NCBI GenBank assembly: GCA_951394405.1
Contig: OX596343.1
Span: 1,984,001-2,048,000 of the forward strand
Length of the DNA: 64,000 nucleotides
Direction of reading: 5' to 3'
Source: Coprinellus micaceus
Taxonomy: Eukaryota > Basidiomycota > Agaricomycetes > Agaricales > Psathyrellaceae
The translations under genes were made by a program, and so were the position numbers. The notes below the pieces were generated by a model that was not told the origin of the DNA, did no database searches, and saw nothing but the letters and a program-made list of their open reading frames with translations. Shown in pieces: positions 57,148 to 64,000 of this stretch (positions within the stretch are counted from its first letter, which is position 1; the number at the start of each line of letters is the position of its first letter).

Positions 57148-60100
57148 ATGAAGAAAAACCAATCACTCCTGTCATTTGTCAAGACCATACCAAGCAAGCT
57201 GGCATCATTGAAGCCATCCACTAGCAAAACGAGCACACCACCCAGCCACATTAAAATCTTGGATGATGAAGCTGCCACCAATCCAAATTGTAATAAGACT
57301 GAGGCATTCACCTTGAGCAGCAAGACCATGTCACAGTCCAACCCAGTCAGCATCACACCTCCTACCCCCAGTAAAACTTCCCCACATGCCCCAGCCACTG
57401 TCCATGTCCAACAAGGAACACTCATAGTTCCTCTTGTTGAAGAATTCCGAGCCATTATTGTGCAACTTCCTGATTCAATTCCCAAGGCAACTGAAAGAGA
57501 TGTGTTGGTAGTGTATGCACAATGAGACTGCTTTGGCTATCCTAGCCTTTATGGCGAGAGCATTTGGGAGGCAGGCTTGAATAGTTCTATGAAGGATGGG
57601 CTTGGATGGGGCAATGGGAAGACAGATTGGAATGCTGTGATTCGGAGGGCAAGGTTTGGTGTTGAAGGGCTAGCCTCCTTGGTGGAATACTTTATCAGAG
57701 ACCAGGGTGTGCCAGTGGGCCTCTTCGAGGGGAAGCTTACCTTGATAAAGAAGAAGATGGAAGAGAGGTGGGTGTGCATTGTCATTTAATCTTGAGCATT
57801 ATACTCACCTTGAGCGACTCATAGGGCGATAGGGCCAGTTGTTCATAGTGAACACAGTGCTGAGCCCACTTTGGAGGCTCAACCCGTGCCTGGAGAAGCT
57901 CCTCCACCCACTGAAACACCTCACGACAAGACCCCACTCGTCATATCATCCCAACCTGAGACTATTGGCACCTTAGGACCCAAAGTACAGATAACCGACT
58001 ACAAGCCTGCTGAGAAGGTGTCAGCTCAATTTGGCAGCTGCTCAGGCTACCACTTACCCATCCCTGAAGGACACGCACCCCACACCTCGTACCCATTCGG
58101 ACTTCATGGCAGCATCCACATCCCTTGGGACTACATGGTTTGAGGCAACCATATGTTCCTATTTGCCCATGCTTGCAAGAAAGGGGCTCATCAGGATGGA
58201 CACCGATGCGAGCTGTGTATGGCGCTTGCAAAGAACGCTGTTGTGCAGAACATACTAGACAGGATGAGCCACGGCGTGCATTAAAGCACAACATATGCTT
58301 ACTTTGGATGGGTGGACCTTGTTGCGTCTCTCAAGAAGAAATCTGACCAGAACACATTTCTCTGCTTCAGCACCCTGAACCAAACACACACCATATTGCA
58401 CCAGAAGGAATCACTTTCAGACTGCAAGCGACTAACAGTCACCACCACAAACGAGGATGTACCACGTGTAGCGAAGGTTGCTTTGAAGAGGAAAAGCGGT
58501 GTGGTGGCAATTTTGGAGCAGATTATAAGAGTGGGGAGGGGTGTGTACAGTGTGAAGAGTTTCAGTGAGGAAGAGTGTTTACTTGGGACATTGCTGTGGA
58601 GATTGGGAGGGGACCGAGTTGGGCACATCCTCAACCACACTTCGGGTCTTCCAAGCGTGAGGATCCCTTTCACACCATGCATCAGAGAACCTACTGCAGA
58701 GATTGTGGCCCACAATACACTTTCTGTGCTTGCTGGGGTCATGGAGATGGTGAAAGGCAACATCAATGTTCAGCACGTGGTGGTCATGTTTGATGAGCTT
58801 CCCACAGAGAAGCGCCTGAGATATTGCTTGAAGACCAACAAGATTTTTGGCCTGTGCTGAAAGCATGGACCTAGAGTTGCCCAGGAGTTTAACAGTGTGA
58901 ACAATGTTGTGGAAATGTTCAAAGCCGTGGAGAAGGGCGAGGTTCATATTGTGGCGGAGGTAAGGAATTACACACCCCACACGATTGATGCTTGCCAAAC
59001 AAAGGTTGCTGATATGTCTTCATTTGCAGGCAACATTTGATTCTCTCGGAATCTTATGCAAAGAGAGTCGCCTGAACGCATCACATGTAGAACGATGCAA
59101 GTATGACCCACTGTAAGTGGGGAGAGTTTGATGGGGACTCACCCACTTACAGTATGGACTATATACTGTGGAGAACAATAGACAACCTATATGCGGAACA
59201 ATAGGAAAGAACAATAGATGTTCCATAAATAGAGAACAATAGTAGTGAATGGAGATAAGGTGGAGATAAGAGAACAATAAGTGCAAGTATAATGGGAATA
59301 ATACAAGACAGTTGTTGTTCTCTGTAGAACAATAGAAGATAAGTAAAATGTTTGAAATGGAGATATTCTTTGTAGAGATAGAGTTGACATGAGCATTGTC
59401 TTCCAACATCACATCCTGTCTTCCTTTCATCAGACTGCAAAAAGTCTGAGGATGGAATTGAGGATGCCAAGAAGGTAGTTCAAGCCTGTCAACTACTGGT
59501 GACATAAGGCGTGCACTTAGGCTCCACCAAAAAAAAAAAAAAAAAAAAAAGTAGTTCAACCAGTGCTCAATGGAATTAACCAAGCCAAGGACATGCACAG
59601 TCTACGCATTGTGTCAATGGCTTCTGATGGTGAGTCCTGCAGAGACACCGCCTTCATATACCTTATGTTCCAAAGGCGGCTGCTACCTGAATCACCCATC
59701 TACAAACTCCTATCCCCACGTACTCTGCTTGACCTTCACATTGGCGACAATGACCTCACCTGCAACAAAGATTGGAAGCACATTTTTAAACAGCTTTGGA
59801 ATCTTTTGCTTCAGGATCAGGGAATTCTCATCAACAACTTTCACATTACCCCTACTGTAACAAAGTTGCACATGGAAAGTACAGGCCAGTCCAAGGTCCT
59901 GTCAACTTGATCTTCAACCCAAACAACTTATAGGATGTAAGACTTGCATTCCAGCTTCTGCACGGCATCTGGTCAATCCCACCACTTGCTTCTGACGAGG
60001 AAGCAAACCCATGTGTTTTGCGTGGACGTGAAGCACTCTGTATTCTTGGAAAGCTTCTTCACCACCTGGTCTATGCATGCATACGCGTTGACCTCTTGCT

Positions 60101-60158
60101 TGAGGAACAACTTGAACACCTCCTTTTTGGGCTTCGGCGCACTTGTCCTTCATGTTGA
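57148..60158 (+). pseudogene. Decayed gene of a multi-copy uncharacterised Agaricomycete family
   Basis: One coding frame, interrupted by introns, can be followed. First block: KKNQSLLSFVKTIPSKLASL to LIKKKMEER (57148-57771). Second: from about 57831, with SCSGYHLPIPEGHAPHTSYP, a Cys/His cluster CKKGAHQDGHRCELC, YFGWVDLVASLKKKSDQN and HVVVMFDELPTEKRLRYCLK. After an intron (58961-59030) it reads ATFDSLGILCKESRLNASHV. Third: SLRIVSMASDGES and DLHIGDNDLTCNKDWKHIF, and last DVRLAFQLLHGIWSIPPLAS to 60158. In-frame stops lie at 57523, 58141, 58282 and 58858, and two insertions cut it (about 59110-59400 and 59484-59550). From memory, similar proteins occur in many copies in mushroom genomes and their function is unknown; a link to mobile elements is inference. 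Confidence 0.6.
59484..59550 (+). mobile_element. Short poly(A)-tailed retroposed insertion
   Basis: A 45-bp sequence followed by 22 A (59529-59550) is flanked by the direct repeat GTAGTTCAA (59475-59483 and 59551-59559). Removing it restores the reading KKVVQPVLNGINQAKD of the relic. This is the signature of LINE-type reverse transcription of a short polyadenylated RNA. Confidence 0.8.
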
Positions 60159-61727
60159 GGTATTTGATGAATGGTTGAGGGGGTTTGAGGGCGTTGATAC
60201 ACCTGGTTCCAGGCTACCCATATAAAAACGCGAATTATACCCAATTACCATCATATTTGTGTTCCTAACTCATGATTGTAAATGACTAAGGGACAATGAA
60301 AGCTGTGAGACACCCCACTTGACAGCTGTGCTAAAGGGGAACCCCAGAACAAGGAGATTGAGCATGGGCACTTAGCAGATTAGATTCGTGATCTTATCAC
60401 ACCCGAATATGAGATGCCGAGAGCTGAGAACTGAGAACCGAGAACTGAAGGGAAGCGACTTGTCTGCCTGGCACACAAGAGTTGTGATCCCACACATACC
60501 AAACAGGGCATGCCCAGGCATGGGACCAATGCTAAATTCATGGAGATGTGCTGAGGTTGAGAAGACATGTGGATACCGAGACAAGTAAAGATCATCGAGA
60601 GATGTACAAGCCACAGGCAAGTGAGCATGCATAGAGAGTATCTATTGTCACTGACGGACTCACAAACGGTCTACAGGGCTGAGTCGTGGATAGGGGCAAT
60701 CAGAGAAACCTCACACATGGATGGCCTCACGATCACAGGTACCACTGGTCACCACCAGCTAGCTGAGTAATGATCGGAAGTTGCATGGTTGATAAGTGCC
60801 CGCACAGGGACACAGGGGTCTTGATCACAAATGTGAATACTGTAGGAGTGTAGGCCTGGAGATAGGCAGTGTGCCAAGGGAAGCCCTTGTGCGTCCAACT
60901 CACAGCTTCAACACCAAGACTAATAATAGCCACCCTAATGTGTGCTAATTTCCCTGGTCTCTCTTTTCTCTCCATTTCTATCTTTTATCCACATGTTTAT
61001 ACTTATCTTGTTATGTTCCTGGTCTCACTCCTGAGCTTCCTCTGTCTATATGTTCACTCTCTTGTATTTTCTATCTGTACACACAGCCACAAAAACCTGT
61101 ATAAAACCTAGCAATCCATAGACACAAAATACCATAGTGGCCCTAGTGCAGATTTGTTTGTTTTGGTTTGAGTGCATGCGGCTGTAATTTGGTGACTCTT
61201 AGTGAAATTGGGCATTACTATTTGCCTGTCTATCTTAGCACAATTGTGATTAAGTTGTGCTCAGAAGTGTGATTGAATTGTGTCAGACCGTCCCAAGAAA
61301 GATTGTGTGTGCTATCTTGCATTTTGTGAAGATCTTGAAGTCCTTGAGTTGAGCTTTGTGTTCCTTGGACCTACACTTGAAGTTGTTTAGATAACTCCTA
61401 TGTTCCCCCTTCACACTTGTGTCTTGTTGTGTCTAGTTTGTTGATCTTGCATCACCACCTTAGTCACCCAGGTAGAGCATCCTATTAGGCTTATAAATGT
61501 CTCCTCAACCAGAGCTTCATAGGCAGGCTCTTCCATCTGAATTTTCCATTTTGTCTACCCTCCATTTTCCAGCTCTACCATGGAAGTTTTACATCTTGCT
61601 TCTACCCTTCCCTCTACCCTTACCATATTTCCTTTTCCACTCTTCCATATGTCACAGTCACAGGGTGTCTGGGGTCCCACTTTTTTTCTCTGGTCTTTTC
61701 TTTCAGCTTGTGATTAGCAGACCTTGA
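60159..61727. other. No supported gene
   Basis: AT-rich DNA with short frames only. A small AGAACTGAGAACCGAGAACT repeat lies at about 60426-60446. No element ends were recognised. Confidence 0.4.
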
Positions 61728-62580
61728 GCAGACTGATGCCCTGCATAGCATATTCCCAAGGCTAGATCAAAGGGGGACTTTGTACTTGGTGCAAATTGCT
61801 AGCAAACAGCTTGTAAAATACATTAAAATACAAGCATAGATATTTGCAGAGCTAGATATAGACTCTGACTTAGATGAAAGAAAATTGTGCTTGGTAGCAA
61901 TTGTGATTGCAAGTTTGAAACAATGTACCAAGCAAATAAATATTGAATAAATACACTGGTGTGGAATTGAACTGGGACTAGCAAAAAGAAATGCACCAGA
62001 CAGGAATTGATCTACCACAACCTTCCTACCAAACCTCTCTACCACCTACCACACCTCTCTACCACTCTACCACATCTCTACCAGACGTTTTTACCACACT
62101 CCTCTACCAAACTGCTCTACCCTCTACCACACCTCCCTACCATTCTACCACACCTCTTTACCACACTACCACACCTCTACCACACATCTCTACCACACTC
62201 CTTTACCAACCTCTCTACTTCTACCAAACCTCTCTACCTCTACCAAACCTCTCTACCTCTACCAAACCTCTCTATCTCTACCACACCGCTCCCACTCTCC
62301 CACATCTTCTACCACACTCATCTATCAAACCTCTCTACATCAGGAAACACACCAAACTTGTGGGCTGTGGACTGATGCGTTGCATGGCATAATTTCCTTG
62401 GCCTTAAGGCAGAAAAGAATCTGCACTTGGTGGGACTTGAACTGGGGCACTTTGCTCTTGAAAAGTATACAGCACCTTGGGGAATTGAACTTGGGCACTT
62501 GGTTCTTAAAAAGAGAAGACACCTTGGGGAACTGAACTCTCAACCTTCTAGCTGAAGTCATATGGTCTTAAAGAGGGAAA
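61728..62580 (-). repeat. Cluster of tRNA-like (SINE-like) modules
   Basis: The minus strand carries at least four matches to the tRNA B box (GTTCRANNCC), near 61961-61972, 62427-62440, 62475-62490 and 62526-62540, for example AGTTCAAGTCCCACC and AGTTCAATTCCCC. The blocks 61728-61765 and 62368-62410 are diverged direct copies (ACTGATGC..TGCAT.GCATA). A boxes and cloverleaf folding are not convincing, so these are not functional tRNA genes. Confidence 0.4.
62024..62340. repeat. CTCTACCA minisatellite
   Basis: Pyrimidine-rich tandem variants of CCTCTACCACA run for about 315 bp. At about 62212-62275 the regular 19-bp unit CCTCTCTACCTCTACCAAA repeats three times. Open frames across it are trivial. 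Confidence 0.85.
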
Positions 62581-62794
62581 AGGTTGGTACTTTTTCTGCT
62601 GGCTACAAGTACCTGAAGCCTTAAGGCCTCAGAATCACTTAGCTAGTACCAAGTGTGATGTTGGCAATCACAGTAACTGGTATTACCAAGGGCTATGTTG
62701 GTGATAGCTGACATGGGCTTGAGGTGTTGAATACAATACTGTTGATCATCAATTTGGGCCAGGCAGATCTGGGGCAGATTGAGCTGAGATTTAA

Positions 62795-63145
62795 ACAATA
62801 ACAAGCTAAAGTACATTGGTATGTCTAAGGGGTATTTATACCCAGAGGTGCAAGTCACTGTGGGTCACTACCAGGCTGAAACACATCAGGGATAGGCTGC
62901 GTAAACTATGGATTGCTAAGTCAAACTGTGCATGACTGTACAGCTGAGTAAAAGAGAGTAAGTGAGAGCTGCGCAAGGCTGCACGACAAGTACAACGAGT
63001 CATAAGTAAAAGTGTGAAACACATTAGAAATAGATCAGAGTTAATACAAAAATAAAAGAGTTGGCCACTTGAAAGTGAGATAAGGTAAGTCTGTGATGAG
63101 ATAAGATAAAAAAATATAGACATAATAGTGGAGCGAAGTGTAACA
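62795..63145 (-). mobile_element. LTR fragment, minus orientation
   Basis: On the minus strand it starts TGTTACA at 63145 and shares with the LTR at 46077 the order GTGACTTG, ACCTCT, TATA-like ATAAATAC and TGTACTTTAGCTTGTTAT. It abuts the dispersed repeat that ends at 63146. No internal retrotransposon genes are nearby. Confidence 0.65.
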
Positions 63146-63350
63146 GTCCCCATCACAGTCAATATTCCCTGGTGGTCCCTTTATCCAATCCATGTGTGTA
63201 CCCACAGTGCTCCTCTATGGCCAAACAGATCCTGCCCCATATGGGTTGTCATGGACCTCCACTTTTCATATCCCACATGGGCCTATCCAGCCCTCTCTGC
63301 TGGACTTTTAGCCAGTCCATCTGGGCCTTTGGGAACAGTGCCCCACTGCT
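63146..63350 (-). repeat. Dispersed repeat, inverted relative to 44978-45163
   Basis: See the copy at 44978. The copy here runs directly into the start of the minus-strand LTR, whereas the plus copy continues into other DNA, so it may preserve an LTR-free version of the site. Confidence 0.65.
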
Positions 63351-64000
63351 AAATACCCTACAGCTACAACTATAATATGACTACAGTGTCCCTGGTGTGC
63401 TTGAAGAGTTAAGAGTAATTACCTCATTGCATGGCTTTTGTGAGGCTTCTGGATAAGATTGGGGCACCATTGTGTAGGCAAACTTCTTGTGTACACATGC
63501 CAGTTTGGGACAAATTGGTATCCAACTGGCAAATATTCAGATTTCACTGGTCCATGCCTGTCCCTAGTCAACAGGCTAAAATGCAAGGGCTTTTTAAGTA
63601 TTGGGCGCTACAGTTCTGGTTTGCACTTTGCATCATATATTCTGGTAGCTAAAATAACCAAAAAATGGCTGGTACGAGGGTAGGGCTGATGCAAATATCC
63701 AGCACAAAACCATAGGTACCTGCAGGTAGACCTGTGGGAAAACCTGCACTGACCTGGATCCACAAGTCTAGATAACCAGTGGGACAATGCCTGTGAGAAT
63801 CCAGATCTCAATTTTTGACCACAGGTACCCACAGTGTAGATCCAATTTGACCCTCAGGTCAACTCGTTCTCAGTCTTATCTTAGCTTCTCCAAACACCAT
63901 ATAGAGACATCCAGTAAAGATGTTAGAATCCACTAAGCCAATTCCAACATAAAGTTAATCTGACCCTCCATGGCCACCTGTGGCAGTTTGGTAGCCAGCT
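63351..64000. other. No supported gene
   Basis: Short frames only. The words GGTACCTGCAGGTAGACC and GTACCCACAG recall the MITE at 52324, but I could not define an element. Confidence 0.35.

Noticed and set aside
62024..62340. CRISPR-like spacing in the CTCTACCA repeats
   Set aside because: Units are contiguous and of variable length with no unique spacers; it is a eukaryotic minisatellite.

Overview
The window is nuclear DNA of a filamentous fungus, almost certainly an Agaricomycete basidiomycete. The evidence is many short GT-AG introns (about 48-70 bp), compact genes on both strands, clear orthologues of CSN5, mitochondrial mL44 and a UBL3-like protein, a DUF7330-type protein, and coding relics of a kind that is multi-copy in mushroom-forming fungi. 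All gene models below were spliced by hand from the raw bases. Every exon chain reported as intact closes in frame.

Left half (1-44 kb), ordinary gene space. It holds an amidase-signature hydrolase (1706-3907, +); COP9 signalosome subunit 5 (5502-6867, -) head to head with a MYND/SET protein (7026-9472, +) over a 158-bp shared promoter; two uncharacterised charged proteins (9582-10196, 11222-11887, both -); a cytochrome P450 with nonsense codons (12998-15140, +); a foldback Tc1-like element that carries the assembly gap (15190-16090); a prenylatable ubiquitin-fold protein (17338-18268, -); two tiny paralogous secreted-peptide genes (21613-21836 and 23653-23909, +); an FHA-domain protein (26420-27124, -); mitochondrial ribosomal protein mL44 (29225-30349, -); a zone of GC-rich hairpin modules (31.5-33.7 kb); three small ORFs; and a 1,063-residue DUF7330-like protein (36962-40200, -).

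Right half (44-64 kb), a transposon cemetery. Several elements can be delimited to the base by terminal inverted repeats and target duplications: a hAT-type MITE with an 8-bp duplication (44190-44771); a pogo-like transposon with an intact 690-residue transposase ending in a PCNA-binding box (47496-50280), nested inside an older non-autonomous element (47395-51200); a complete PIF/Harbinger with both its genes (52698-56481); LTR fragments; tRNA-related short repeats; and a decayed coding relic (57148-60158) cut by a poly(A)-tailed insertion.

Most interesting signal: the two secreted-peptide genes. Each has a signal peptide, a short acidic Pro/Ala-rich pro-region and a nearly identical C-terminal core, CQV(Q/S)KACY, with the single intron at an equivalent place and phase. 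I know of no described family with this design; it looks like a two-member peptide-hormone, effector or RiPP precursor family.
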